Source: Leifsonia xyli
GTDB taxonomy: Bacteria > Actinomycetota > Actinomycetes > Actinomycetales > Microbacteriaceae
Length of the DNA stretch: 64,000 bases
Assembly (NCBI GenBank): GCA_003243275.1
Contig: QFQR01000007.1
Span: 62,001 to 126,000 of the forward strand
Direction of reading: 5' to 3'
The notes beneath the pieces are model-generated. The model was not told where the DNA came from. It saw only the letters and a list, made by a program, of their open reading frames with translations, and did not search any database. A program made the translations under genes and the position numbers. Of this stretch, positions 8,301 through 16,407 are shown piece by piece (the stretch's first letter is position 1; the number at the start of each line of letters is the position of its first letter).

Positions 8301-9992
8301 TGGAACTGGGGTGATGGCACGCCCGCTGGGACGGGTGCGACCGCAGCCCACAGCTACGCGACGGCGGGAAGCTACACCGTGACGCTCACGGTGACCGACA
8401 GCGTCGGCTCCTCCGCGACCGCGACGCGAACCACGACGGCGAGTTCCGTCAGCTACGTCGTGCAGGACGACTTCGGTCGCTCCACCACGTCGAGCTGGGG
8501 TGCCGCGGATGTCGGCGGCAGCTACTCGATCCTCTACGGCGCGGCGAGCGCCGCGTCGGTGACGGGTGGCAAGGGTGTGCTGACCCTGCCCGCGGGCAAC
8601 ACCCGCACGCTCATGCTGCAGTCGGCATCCGCACAGGAGACGAGCGCGTCGGTCGACTTCTCGATCAGCCAGGCACCGTCGACCGGATCGAACTACGTCG
8701 GTCTCATCTCGCGGCAGAAGTCGGGGGCGGATGACAACTACACCGTGCGCGCCTGGATGCGGAACGACGCCAGCGTGTGGCTCGTGCTCCAGAAGGGGTC
8801 GACCGTGCTCAAGTCGGGCGCCGTCTCCGGCCTCACCTGGGCCGCGAACGACGTGTTCACGCTCAAGACCAGCGTGACCGGCACCTCGCCCACGACCATC
8901 ACGGCGAAGATCTGGAAGTCCGGCACCACGGAGCCTGCGGCCGCGCAGTTGTCGACCACCGACTCGACGGCGGCGCTGCAGTCCGCAGGATACGTCGGCG
9001 TGCACGCGAACCGCAGCGGATCCGCGAGCTCGACCGCGGCGTTCAGCTTCGACAACCTCCGGGTCTCGGACGGTTCCGGCACGCCGCAGCCGCCTGTCAA
9101 CGTGGCTCCGACCGCGGCGTTCACCTCGACGTCGACCAACCTGAACGCCGCTGTCGACGGCACCGGGTCGAGCGACACCGATGGCACGATCGCCTCCTAC
9201 GCCTGGAACTGGGGCGACGGGACCGCGGCCGGGAGCGGGGCGACCGCGACGCACAGCTACAGCGCGGCCGGCACCTACCAGGTGACCCTCACCGTGACCG
9301 ACAACGGGGGGAAGACCGCCAGCGTCACGAACCCGGTCACCGTGACCGCGCCGCCGCCGTCCGCGTTCCTCGTCCAGGACGACTTCTCGCGCACGGTGGC
9401 CTCGGGCTGGGGATCGGCGGACACCGGCGGTGCCTACACGGTGCTGTACGGCGCGGCGAGCTCGGCGAGCGTGGCATCCGGCACGGGTGCGGTGAGTCTC
9501 GCGGCCGGGAACACCCGCAGCCTCATGCTCCAGTCGGCCAGCGCGCGCGACACGACCTCGTCGGTCGTCTTCTCGCTCAACCAGGCTCCGTCGACCGGTT
9601 CCAACTACGTCGGGCTCATCGCTCGGCAGCAGGCCGGCGCGGATGACAACTACACCGTGCGCACCTGGCTGCGCAACGACGGCACGGTATGGCTGGTGAT
9701 CCAGAAGGGGTCGACGGTTCTCAAGTCCGCGCAGATCAGCGGTGTGACCTGGGCGGCCGGTGACCAGTTCACGCTGCAGACGAGCGTCGTCGGAGCTTCG
9801 CCGACGACGATCTCCGCGAAGCTGTGGAAGGTGGGCACCACCGAACCCGCCTCGCCGCAGCTCACGACGACGGACTCCACGGCCGCCGTGCAGAACCCCG
9901 GATACCTCGGGGTGCACGCCAACCGCGCGGGCTCGGCGACGACGACCGGCGTCTTCACCTTCGACACCCTGCGGGTCTCGGTCGTGAACTGA
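5322..9992 (+). CDS. Large secreted multidomain protein (beta-propeller, LamG, four PKD domains, duplicated C-terminal module)
   Basis: 1,556 residues. ATG 5322 follows CAGGAGACCCG, a good ribosome site. A signal peptide (about residues 1-35, cleavage near AQA-D) precedes a propeller-like region with repeated G-G-x-F motifs (about 40-460) and an FN3-like stretch (about 465-565). A LamG/concanavalin domain follows (about 570-785, with NNNQWHHIVGTQ and YVDGVLQ). Three PKD domains lie at about 790-1042 (each with WNWGDGT or SFGDGS), then module A (8452-9078), a fourth PKD, and module B (9361-9990), a close copy of A. No sortase motif or C-terminal membrane segment is visible, so it is probably released or glycan-bound. 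Such architectures bind carbohydrates; position inside the polysaccharide locus suggests a matrix protein. No catalytic domain was recognised. Confidence 0.8.
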   Translation: MSSTLRLGRFAAMALATALVATGLTVFQAGVAQADELPSPPRILQRDDSVVTADPLPTIQLDSGYVWAQTMIGDIVYAAGSFSNARAAGTPAGGATTPRANVLAYNITTGELTSFAPQVNGVVRSIAASPDGSRIYLGGSFNTVNAQTRYNFAAVDATTGALVPGFSPSIGGSGVYAIVANNDAVYLGGLFTAANATARKNLAAFSTANGALLGWAPTTDLQVDAAVMEPTGTKLIIGGRFANVNGVSQRGLAALDLVSGAIMPWAAPATVRNGASSGDYAGKAGIFGLATDANTVYGTGWVYANVATGNLEGVFAAEKDTGDIRWVADCHGDHYGVYSTGKTVYATSHTHQCETVGLAPEMTPRTYRYAEAYTAAVGGVLTRSASVSDIYADWSGTPAPSPYAWYPDFTVGTASGLGQAGLSITGNGDYISIGGEFGSVNNRQFYGLVRFSTKPTPKASQGPRVSADNWTAVATSQTAGNARITVPANWDRDDRDLTYELYRQGTSTPVASTVVASTWFNLPTVSLSDTGQVPGSTQNYRVVVKDRDGNSVTGNWVPVTISSVVAPYGAQVLADGASLYYRLGTDTTDWTGGPDPVFGSSVTSASPGATADANTSASVFNGSSTSTVRTSTTRAVPSTFSVEAWFKTNTTRGGKILGYGSSATGNSSNYDRQLYMLNNGRVSFGVYNGATTAITTTSALNNNQWHHIVGTQGADGLKLYVDGVLQASNASATTAQAFTGYWRIGGDNIGGWPNQPSNSYFVGSIDDVAVYPTALTAGTVAAHSAIGRGQTPPTASFASSVTDLTASFDASATTAASGRTIADYSWSFGDGSTGNGATATHSYATAGTYQVTLTATDDGGLAGSTTQSVTVTAPNQPPVVSFTSSTAGLTASVNASASTDPDGTIVSYSWNWGDGTPAGSGTTAAHKYAQPGTYQVTVTATDDDGAVTTSAPTAVTVTHADPVASFTSTAAGMGVTVDASASTASDGATLSYSWNWGDGTPAGTGATAAHSYATAGSYTVTLTVTDSVGSSATATRTTTASSVSYVVQDDFGRSTTSSWGAADVGGSYSILYGAASAASVTGGKGVLTLPAGNTRTLMLQSASAQETSASVDFSISQAPSTGSNYVGLISRQKSGADDNYTVRAWMRNDASVWLVLQKGSTVLKSGAVSGLTWAANDVFTLKTSVTGTSPTTITAKIWKSGTTEPAAAQLSTTDSTAALQSAGYVGVHANRSGSASSTAAFSFDNLRVSDGSGTPQPPVNVAPTAAFTSTSTNLNAAVDGTGSSDTDGTIASYAWNWGDGTAAGSGATATHSYSAAGTYQVTLTVTDNGGKTASVTNPVTVTAPPPSAFLVQDDFSRTVASGWGSADTGGAYTVLYGAASSASVASGTGAVSLAAGNTRSLMLQSASARDTTSSVVFSLNQAPSTGSNYVGLIARQQAGADDNYTVRTWLRNDGTVWLVIQKGSTVLKSAQISGVTWAAGDQFTLQTSVVGASPTTISAKLWKVGTTEPASPQLTTTDSTAAVQNPGYLGVHANRAGSATTTGVFTFDTLRVSVVN
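8452..9078 (+). repeat. Repeat module A in the PKD protein
   Basis: Roughly 209-codon module starting VVQDDFGRSTTSSWG. It is a near-copy of the module at 9361-9990, sharing runs such as ILYGAAS/VLYGAAS, LMLQSASA, QAPSTGSNYVGLI and GADDNYTVR. A PKD domain separates the copies. It resembles a concanavalin-like (LamG-type) sandwich, inferred from its beta-rich pattern. Confidence 0.7.
9361..9990 (+). repeat. Repeat module B in the PKD protein
   Basis: Second copy of the C-terminal module (opens FLVQDDFSRTVASGWG). It forms the extreme C-terminus of the secreted protein. Confidence 0.7.
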
Positions 9993-10005
9993 ATGCGCTC
10001 GACTC

Positions 10006-10039
10006 CCGTGGGGGTGCCACACTGGTGACGCCCCCACGG
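10006..10039 (+). terminator. Hairpin after the PKD gene
   Basis: Perfect 9-bp inverted repeat CCGTGGGGG (10006-10014) / CCCCCACGG (10031-10039) with a 16-base loop, 14 bases after the PKD stop and before the Wzy-like start. No U-tract. It may attenuate read-through into the polymerase gene. Confidence 0.55.
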
Positions 10040-10063
10040 TGAGCGACAGTCGAGGAGCAGTTC

Positions 10064-11329
10064 GTGCAGACCAGCCTCAGTACGCCGTTCCTCGCGGTGC
10101 TCGGGCTCGCCTTCGCGATGGTCGCGGTGCTCGCGTTCCGCGCGATGCCCCGTGCCGGCTTCGTGGCCTGGACGGCCGTGCTGTTCTTCGTGCCCGTCTG
10201 GATCGGTGTCCAGATCGGTTTCTTCTGGGCGGGGATCACGCTCGTGACGCTCGTCGCGATCGTCGCCAACCTCCATCAGTTCCGGTGGATGCCGGCTGAC
10301 ACGCTCGTGGTGCTCTTCGTCGCCGTCTCGTGCGGCGCGTTCGCGCTCGGCCGGGCGGGTCTGAGCGCCACCGTGATCCTGCTGCTCGAGTGGCTCGTCC
10401 CCTATATATGGGGACGTCTGGTGCTGACGCGGCTCCCGGCGGGCTTCCTCGCCTCCACCCTCGGAGCCGCGGCCGTCGTCGCCGCGGTGCTCGCCCTGCT
10501 CGAGTTCGCGACCGGCACCAACGTCTTCGTCGCGCTGCCCGCGCTCGGCCCCTCGTACGAGGTCTGGGGAACCCTCCAGTACCGCGGCGGCCTGCTCCGT
10601 GCCGAGGGGGCGTTCGGACACTCGATCGCCCTGGGAGCCTCGCTCGCGCTGTCCACGGCGTTCGTGCTCGCGACCAGGTGGCGCACCCTGGCGAAGGTCG
10701 TCGCCCTCGCCGTCATCGCTGCGGCGATCGTGGTGACCTTCAGCCGCATCGCTCTCATCTGCCTGGTCATCACGGTCGGGTTGTCGCTCGTGTTCCAGCG
10801 CTCGCTCAGCCGGAGCGGGAGGCTCGCCGTCATCGCCACCTCCGGCATCGCCGCCTTCATCGCGGTTCCGTTGCTGAGCGACGTCTTCCTCGATGCGGGA
10901 TCCGAGGCATCGGGTTCGGCGCTCTACCGCGCCGATCTGTTCGCTCTCGTCGGCCAGCTCAACTGGCTCGGGGCGGCGATCGACTGGAATCAGCTGGCCG
11001 ACGGCGTGTACCTCGCCAACTACGCCAACTCGGTCGACAACGCGCTGCTGGTGATCGCGCTTCGCTTCGGCATCATCCCGACCCTCCTCCTGATCACCGT
11101 CCTCCTCCTGGCGGTCGTCTCGCTGTTCCTCCCCGGCCGCGCGAACACCGCGACGATCGCCGTCGTCGCGCAGATCCCGGCGCTGTTCAGCGTCGCCCTC
11201 ATCACGCAGTACGGGATGTTCCTCTGGTTCGTCGGCGGACTCGCGGTGGCGCTGGCCTCACGCCGACGGGACGGCGACTCGGGGATCGCGTCAGCTCTCG
11301 GGAACCGGGAGCTCCTCGCCCGTCGCTGA
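10064..11329 (+). CDS. O-antigen ligase/Wzy-type polysaccharide polymerase
   Basis: A 421-residue membrane protein with about ten hydrophobic segments and a large extracytoplasmic loop, matching the Wzy_C/O-antigen polymerase layout. The stretch FSRIALICLVITVGLS is typical of the conserved central helix. GTG 10064 has GAGGAG a few bases upstream. It would join lipid-linked repeat units on the outer face after flipping. Its 3' end overlaps the convergent flippase gene by 39 bases, an unusual tail-to-tail overlap that could give antisense transcripts. Confidence 0.78.
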   Translation: MQTSLSTPFLAVLGLAFAMVAVLAFRAMPRAGFVAWTAVLFFVPVWIGVQIGFFWAGITLVTLVAIVANLHQFRWMPADTLVVLFVAVSCGAFALGRAGLSATVILLLEWLVPYIWGRLVLTRLPAGFLASTLGAAAVVAAVLALLEFATGTNVFVALPALGPSYEVWGTLQYRGGLLRAEGAFGHSIALGASLALSTAFVLATRWRTLAKVVALAVIAAAIVVTFSRIALICLVITVGLSLVFQRSLSRSGRLAVIATSGIAAFIAVPLLSDVFLDAGSEASGSALYRADLFALVGQLNWLGAAIDWNQLADGVYLANYANSVDNALLVIALRFGIIPTLLLITVLLLAVVSLFLPGRANTATIAVVAQIPALFSVALITQYGMFLWFVGGLAVALASRRRDGDSGIASALGNRELLARR

Positions 11330-12625
11330 GGCGCGCCCGTAGAGGCGATCCCGATGGCGTCGGATGTAGATCGCGAACGGGACGATCTGGAAGACCAGCA
11401 CCGAGAAGGCATTCGACAGCAGCGGCGCCTCGACACCCCAGCTCGGCGCGAGCACGCTCGTCAGCGCGATCGTCGACGCGGCCATGAGGAGCGCCGGGAT
11501 CACCTGGAAGCGGATGCCGGGCTTGTCCATGATGAACATGCCGAGCGGATAGAGGATCGCCTGGAGCGTGATCATCGCGCCGAACGCGAGCACGACGGTC
11601 AGCGGAACCGCGACGTGCCCGTCGGAGACGATCGCGAAGAACCAGGGGCCGATGAGGGCCATCACGGCGGTCGCCACCACGATTCCGCCGCCGAACAGCG
11701 CCGAGATGGCTGCCGGCCCGCGGCGGATCTCCCCGCGGGCGCGGGCGCGGGCGAACGCCGGCCAGAGCGCGACCCCTGCGGCCGCCACGAGCGCGCTCAG
11801 AGCGAAGAACACCTGGCCCGCGAGCGCGTACTGCGCGAGCTCGACGGTGGTGGCGCTCTGCGCGAGCACGTAGCGCGGCACGGCGAGCGAGAGCGGAGCC
11901 GCGAGCAGCTGTGCGAACATCGGCCACCCGACATCCATCACCCGCACCCCGGGGAAACGGCGCGGACGGAGCACCTCGCGAGCGACGACGTGCAGCAGCG
12001 GGGCGCTCAGCCGGTCGGCGACGAGGGTGCCGAGGATCGCCACGGTGAGCGTCGCGACGAAGGTTCCGAGCGCGAGGAAGGAGGTCGCCCACGGGGGCGC
12101 CGTCGTCAGCAGCAACCAGACGATGGCGAGCGACAGCGGCGAGATGATGCCCTGGAGCAGGATGATCAGCGGATTGCGGTGGAGGCCGAGCAGGATGCGC
12201 TGCCAGAGCCCGAGTGAGACGGTCACGCAGTAGATGGCGACGCACACGAAGGCGGCGAGTTCGGCGTTCGGGACCTCGCTCGCGCTTCCGAGCACGATGC
12301 GCCAGCCGCCCGTCACGAGCAGCAGCACGTCGAGCACCGCGACGGCACCCGCGAACATCAGGATGACGCGGGCCACCGTCGTCGCCTGGCGCTGGAGCAT
12401 CCGGTCGGTGCGGACGTCCTCGGAGACGGCCGTCGAGTTCACCACGACCGCCCCGGCGCCGAGGTCGGAGAACGACACGAGGCTCGGAAGCGCGACGAGC
12501 AAGGAGACCAGCGCGTACTCGGCGACGCCCGCTTCGCCCACCACGAGACGGGCGGTCAGGATGCCGCAGACGAGGGAGATCGCCATGGTCGCCACGCGGG
12601 CGAGAGTGGATCGGAGGGCGCTCAT
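11291..12625 (-). CDS. Polysaccharide flippase (Wzx-like, MOP superfamily)
   Basis: A 444-residue protein with 12-14 predicted membrane segments and no soluble domain, in the pattern of Wzx/MATE-type exporters (opens RVATMAISLVCGILTARL, like lipid III flippases). It likely moves undecaprenyl-linked repeat units across the membrane for the polymerase encoded next door. ATG 12625 is the first start and lies divergent from the Wzc-like gene. The assignment rests on topology and neighbours. Confidence 0.78.
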   Translation of the reverse strand: MSALRSTLARVATMAISLVCGILTARLVVGEAGVAEYALVSLLVALPSLVSFSDLGAGAVVVNSTAVSEDVRTDRMLQRQATTVARVILMFAGAVAVLDVLLLVTGGWRIVLGSASEVPNAELAAFVCVAIYCVTVSLGLWQRILLGLHRNPLIILLQGIISPLSLAIVWLLLTTAPPWATSFLALGTFVATLTVAILGTLVADRLSAPLLHVVAREVLRPRRFPGVRVMDVGWPMFAQLLAAPLSLAVPRYVLAQSATTVELAQYALAGQVFFALSALVAAAGVALWPAFARARARGEIRRGPAAISALFGGGIVVATAVMALIGPWFFAIVSDGHVAVPLTVVLAFGAMITLQAILYPLGMFIMDKPGIRFQVIPALLMAASTIALTSVLAPSWGVEAPLLSNAFSVLVFQIVPFAIYIRRHRDRLYGRASATGEELPVPES

Positions 12626-12759
12626 GCCCGCGCCTCCCGGGCCTCAGAAACCAGTTGCGTAGGCCGTACTGTATCATCGACGGATGCCGCTGGGAGCGAC
12701 GGCATGCCCGCCATCTCTGGGGAGCAGCCCCGCCACCACTCTTCTCGGAGGACCCGACG

Positions 12760-14148
12760 TTGAACCCCGAACCGGCAGCCTGGAGCGTCGCCCGTGCCTT
12801 GGGCGTCTTCCGGCGATTCTGGTGGATCGTGCTGGTGTGCGCGGTCGCGGGAGGCGGGGTCGCGTTCGGGATCTCGGCCACGACGACGCCGCAGTTCCAG
12901 TCGACCTCCTCGCTGTTCTTCACGCTGAGCCAGGGGGGGAACGCATCCGATCTGAATCAGGGATCCACGTACACCCAGAATCAGATGCTGTCGTTCGCGC
13001 AGCTGGCGACGTCGTCGAAGGTGCTGCAGCCGGTGATCGACGACCTCGACCTCGACACCACTCCGCTGAAGCTCGCGCGCACGCTCACCACGTCGATCCC
13101 GCAGAGCACCGTCATCCTCGAGATCCGCGCGACCTCGCCCGACCCCGAGACCGCCGCAGCGGTGGCCGACGGCGTGTCGAAGAGCCTCGTGAAGGCGGTC
13201 GCCGAGCTCGCTCCGACGCGAGGCACCGATTCCTCGACGACGGTGCGCGCGGAGATCATCGACCGCGCCGTCGTGCCGCAGGTGCAGGCGCTGCCGAACA
13301 AGACCCTCGACACGGCGATCGGGCTCTTCCTCGGCCTGCTCCTCGGTGTCCTGGCGACGTTCCTGCTGTCGACGCTGGACACCCGCATCCGCACCGCCGA
13401 CGCACTGGCCTCCGCCGTCGGAAAGCCCGTCCTCGGCACGGTGTCGCGTGCCCGGTTGCGTCCAGGTCGGCGCCACCTCAGCGTCGACGATCCGGTCGGC
13501 AGCCTCGCGGAGGAGATGCGGCGCATCCGTCAGGCGATGGCCTACGCCTCGCTCACGCATCCGATCCGGAGCCTGCTGGTGACCTCCGCGGTGCCCGCGG
13601 AAGGCAAGTCGACCGTCTCGGTGAACCTCGCCATCACCTTCTCCGAGGTGGGCACCGTGCTGCTCGTCGACGCGGATCTCCGCAAGCCGCGGGTGGCCGA
13701 CTATCTGGGTGTCGAAGGCAGCGTCGGGCTCACCACCGTGCTGCTCGGCGAGGTCCCCCTCGAGGCTGCCGCCATGCGCTGGGGGGCCGACTCGCTCAAC
13801 GTGCTTCCCTCGGGGGTGCTGCCGCCGAATCCCGCCGACGTCCTCGGTTCGCCGGGGATGCGCTCCCTCGCCGCCGGAAACACCGATTCGAGCTACGAGC
13901 TGCGGATCATCGACTCGCCGCCCGTGCTCGCCGTGGCCGACACGACGCTTCTGGGCCCCGTCGTCGACGGTGTCGTCGTGGTGGTCGACGCGCGTCGCAG
14001 TCGACGGGATCACGTGATCGAGGCCGTGCGGGCCCTGGAGGATTCCGGCGCTCGCATCGTCGGCATGGTGCTCAACGGGGTCCGGCAGTCGAAGGTCTCG
14101 AAGGCGAAGTACTACACCGACGCCGCGACGCGCAGCTTCCGCGACTAG
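12760..14148 (+). CDS. Fused Wzz/CpsD polysaccharide co-polymerase and tyrosine kinase
   Basis: 462 residues. A Wzz-type N-terminal segment with its first membrane helix (about residues 20-40) leads to an extracytoplasmic loop and a second helix near residue 190 (GLFLGLLLGVLATFLLS). The BY-kinase domain has Walker A (SAVPAEGKSTVSVN, about 276-289), Walker A' (VLLVDADLRKP) and a Walker B-like LRIIDSPP. The start is TTG 12760, with GGAGGA 7 bases upstream; the longer frame to 12655 has no ribosome site. The C-terminal tyrosine cluster is minimal: only the two tyrosines of KAKYYTDA. It should control chain length and be the substrate of the phosphatase at 887. Confidence 0.85.
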   Translation: MNPEPAAWSVARALGVFRRFWWIVLVCAVAGGGVAFGISATTTPQFQSTSSLFFTLSQGGNASDLNQGSTYTQNQMLSFAQLATSSKVLQPVIDDLDLDTTPLKLARTLTTSIPQSTVILEIRATSPDPETAAAVADGVSKSLVKAVAELAPTRGTDSSTTVRAEIIDRAVVPQVQALPNKTLDTAIGLFLGLLLGVLATFLLSTLDTRIRTADALASAVGKPVLGTVSRARLRPGRRHLSVDDPVGSLAEEMRRIRQAMAYASLTHPIRSLLVTSAVPAEGKSTVSVNLAITFSEVGTVLLVDADLRKPRVADYLGVEGSVGLTTVLLGEVPLEAAAMRWGADSLNVLPSGVLPPNPADVLGSPGMRSLAAGNTDSSYELRIIDSPPVLAVADTTLLGPVVDGVVVVVDARRSRRDHVIEAVRALEDSGARIVGMVLNGVRQSKVSKAKYYTDAATRSFRD

Positions 14149-14178
14149 CTCCGGCTCGAACGTGCCGGGGCGGGCTGC

Positions 14179-15156
14179 TCAGGAGCGGCCGAGCTTCTCC
14201 CCGATGCGCTTGGCGGCCATCTCCGGGTAGTACTTCAGGCGGAATCGCCGAATCGCGGCACGGGCGGCGCGCTCGTCGGGGAAGAGGCCGCATCCCACCC
14301 AGAATCGCGCGAGTGCGCTCCGCAACGCGGCGTCACCACGGGCGAGTGCGGTGCGGTGCACGGCGAAGAACGCCGACCGAGACAGACTCGCCTCGGCGAT
14401 GACCGCGTCGAGCCCGGCAGCCGTGCGGGCCTTGGGCCAGACGGTCGGTGAGGGGATCGGCGTGCCGTCGAACACGGCCTCCAGCCCGGGCCCGCGCAGC
14501 TGGACCCAGCCGGCGTAGAGGAAGAACTCGGTGAGTCCCGCGCGCTCGAACTCGATCGCGAAGGGTGTGCGCGCGCGCCGAGAGATGTCGTCGACGAGCG
14601 CGCGGGTCAACGCCGTGTCCATGACGAAGGGCGTCGCGGTCGGCGGGAAGTTCGCGATCGCGTCGCGGGTCTGCTCCGCATCCGCCCCGAGGTAGGCGAG
14701 CGTCGTGCGCAACTGGGCCTGGAGCGGGTGGCTCGTGTACGGGTGCGTCGACCCGTGCGCGCGTCCGTCCTCTCCCACGAGATCGGGCAGGCCCGCGGGT
14801 CGGATGAGGTGGTTCTTGGCGTCGAGGATCAGGTAATGGGGTGTCTCGACCTCGGCGGCGACCACGAGCTTCGCCACCTGCTGCGTGCGCCATCCGATCG
14901 CCGCAGGCATGTCGGGCACGAGCTCCGCGACCGGCAGAATCCGCACCCGGGAGGCGAGCGGGCCGTAGCGCGCCCGGAGGCGGGCCGCGGTCGCGGTGCC
15001 CATCGCCCGTCTCCCGTTGTCGATGACGATGATCTCGGCGACATCCCCGGGGGCGAGCGATCGCGCGAGCGATCGCGCCTGCACCTCGAGCAGCGCCGTC
15101 TCCGCGCCGAAGGTCACCGTCACGACGGTGATCGGGGAGAGGGGCATGCGACACAT
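14179..15156 (-). CDS. DUF6492-type putative glycosyltransferase
   Basis: A 325-residue protein beginning ITVVTVTFGAETALLEVQARS, a GT-A-like opening, with HYLILDAKNHLIRP in the middle, the signature region of DUF6492 proteins found in polysaccharide loci. These are thought to be GT2-like glycosyltransferases with a K-N pair instead of a classical DxD. Two in-frame ATGs (15156 and 15147) are possible and neither has a strong ribosome site. It is convergent to the Wzc-like gene and divergent from the GT4 gene at 15235. Activity is unproven for the family. Confidence 0.65.
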   Translation of the reverse strand: MCRMPLSPITVVTVTFGAETALLEVQARSLARSLAPGDVAEIIVIDNGRRAMGTATAARLRARYGPLASRVRILPVAELVPDMPAAIGWRTQQVAKLVVAAEVETPHYLILDAKNHLIRPAGLPDLVGEDGRAHGSTHPYTSHPLQAQLRTTLAYLGADAEQTRDAIANFPPTATPFVMDTALTRALVDDISRRARTPFAIEFERAGLTEFFLYAGWVQLRGPGLEAVFDGTPIPSPTVWPKARTAAGLDAVIAEASLSRSAFFAVHRTALARGDAALRSALARFWVGCGLFPDERAARAAIRRFRLKYYPEMAAKRIGEKLGRS

Positions 15157-15192
15157 TATCCCGGGCGGGAATCCCGAGTAGGATGCGAGGAA

Positions 15193-15202
15193 GTGTTAAC
15201 AC
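15193..15202. promoter_or_regulatory. Palindrome GTGTTAACAC in a divergent intergenic region
   Basis: Perfect 10-bp palindrome between the divergent starts at 15156 and 15235, plausibly an operator. A second small palindrome CGCTAGCG lies about 25 bases downstream. No regulator is identified. Confidence 0.35.
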
Positions 15203-15234
15203 CCGCGCCCCACCCGAAACGCTAGCGAGTTGGC

Positions 15235-16407
15235 ATGACCCCCCCGTCACAGAACGTCGGCGACGCCCGACCCGTCGTGCGCATCCTCGGCACGCACGGC
15301 GTGCCCGCGGCCTATGGCGGCTTCGAGACGGCGGCGGAGAACGTGGCCCTGCACCTCGTCGCACACGGGTGGCGGGTCGTCGTGTACTGCCAGCAGGACG
15401 GCACGGGTGAGATCACCACCGACACCTGGCGCGGGATCGAGCGGGTGCACATTCCGGTCGCCCGCGAGGGGTGGCTCGGCACCGCCGAGTTCGATCGCCG
15501 CTCGATCCGGCACGCCGTCGCCGAACGCGATCTCTGCCTGACCTTCGGCTACAACACCGCCGTCTTCAACCTCGCCCAGCGCCGCCGCGGCATCCCGAAC
15601 GTCATCAACATGGATGGTATCGAGTGGTCGCGCGCGCGGTGGGGCCCGATGAAGCAGGCGATCCTCTACGTGAACGAGCGGATCGGATGCTGGGTGGGTG
15701 ACGCGCTCATCGCCGACCATCCCGAGATCGAGCGCTACCTGGCCAGGAAGGCCCGTCGCGACAAGATCACGACGATCACCTACGGCGCCCACGCCGTCGA
15801 CGAGGCTCCGCTCGAGCCCGTGGTCTCCCGCGGCCTCGAGCCGGGGAAGTACCTCACGCTCATCTGCCGCCCGATTCCCGAGAACTCGATCCTCGAGCTC
15901 GTCACCGCGTTCTCGGCGCGTCCCCGCGGCGTGCGGCTGGCGCTGCTCGGCAGCTACGACGCCGAGCGCGATGCCTATCACCGCGCCGTGGTGGAGGCCG
16001 CGAGCGACGAGGTGTCCTTCCTCGGCTCCGTCTACGAGCCCGAGCAGGTCGCCGCGTTGCGCTTCCACGGCATCGGCTACCTGCACGGGCACACCGTGGG
16101 CGGCACCAACCCCTCGCTCGTCGAGGCTCTCGCGGCCGGCAACCCGGTCATCGCCCACGACAACCCCTACAACCGCTGGGTCGCCGGAGACGCGGCGCTC
16201 TACTTCCGCGACGCCGCCGAGGCCACCGAGCGGATGGACGCGCTCCTGGACGACGCCGAGCAGAGGGCCCGACTGGCGGATGCGGCACGCGCCCGGCACG
16301 CCGAGGAGTTCACCTGGGAGCATGTGGCGGGGGAGTACGAGCGTCTGCTCGCGCGCTTCCTCGACCGGGTGCCAGGCGGCAGAACCGAGAAGGAGGTGCG
16401 GGCATGA
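15235..16407 (+). CDS. Glycosyltransferase, DUF1972/GT4 (rhamnosyltransferase-like)
   Basis: 390 residues. The N-terminus ILGTHGVPAAYGGFET matches the DUF1972 domain, which precedes a GT4 donor domain in putative rhamnosyltransferases. The C-terminal half has a VGGTNPSLVEALAAGNPVIA motif with the acidic residues of the GT4 donor site. ATG 15235 is the first good start; its ribosome site is weak. The stop overlaps the ATG of the dehydrogenase gene by 4 bases (ATGA), so three genes (15235-18358) appear translationally coupled. Confidence 0.83.
   Translation: MTPPSQNVGDARPVVRILGTHGVPAAYGGFETAAENVALHLVAHGWRVVVYCQQDGTGEITTDTWRGIERVHIPVAREGWLGTAEFDRRSIRHAVAERDLCLTFGYNTAVFNLAQRRRGIPNVINMDGIEWSRARWGPMKQAILYVNERIGCWVGDALIADHPEIERYLARKARRDKITTITYGAHAVDEAPLEPVVSRGLEPGKYLTLICRPIPENSILELVTAFSARPRGVRLALLGSYDAERDAYHRAVVEAASDEVSFLGSVYEPEQVAALRFHGIGYLHGHTVGGTNPSLVEALAAGNPVIAHDNPYNRWVAGDAALYFRDAAEATERMDALLDDAEQRARLADAARARHAEEFTWEHVAGEYERLLARFLDRVPGGRTEKEVRA

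Noticed and set aside
5190..10037. A 1,615-codon minus-strand open frame opposite the PKD gene
   Set aside because: It mirrors the coding strand of a protein with clear domains and signal peptide. The translation is Arg/Gly/Val-rich with no motifs, typical of antisense open frames in GC-rich DNA.
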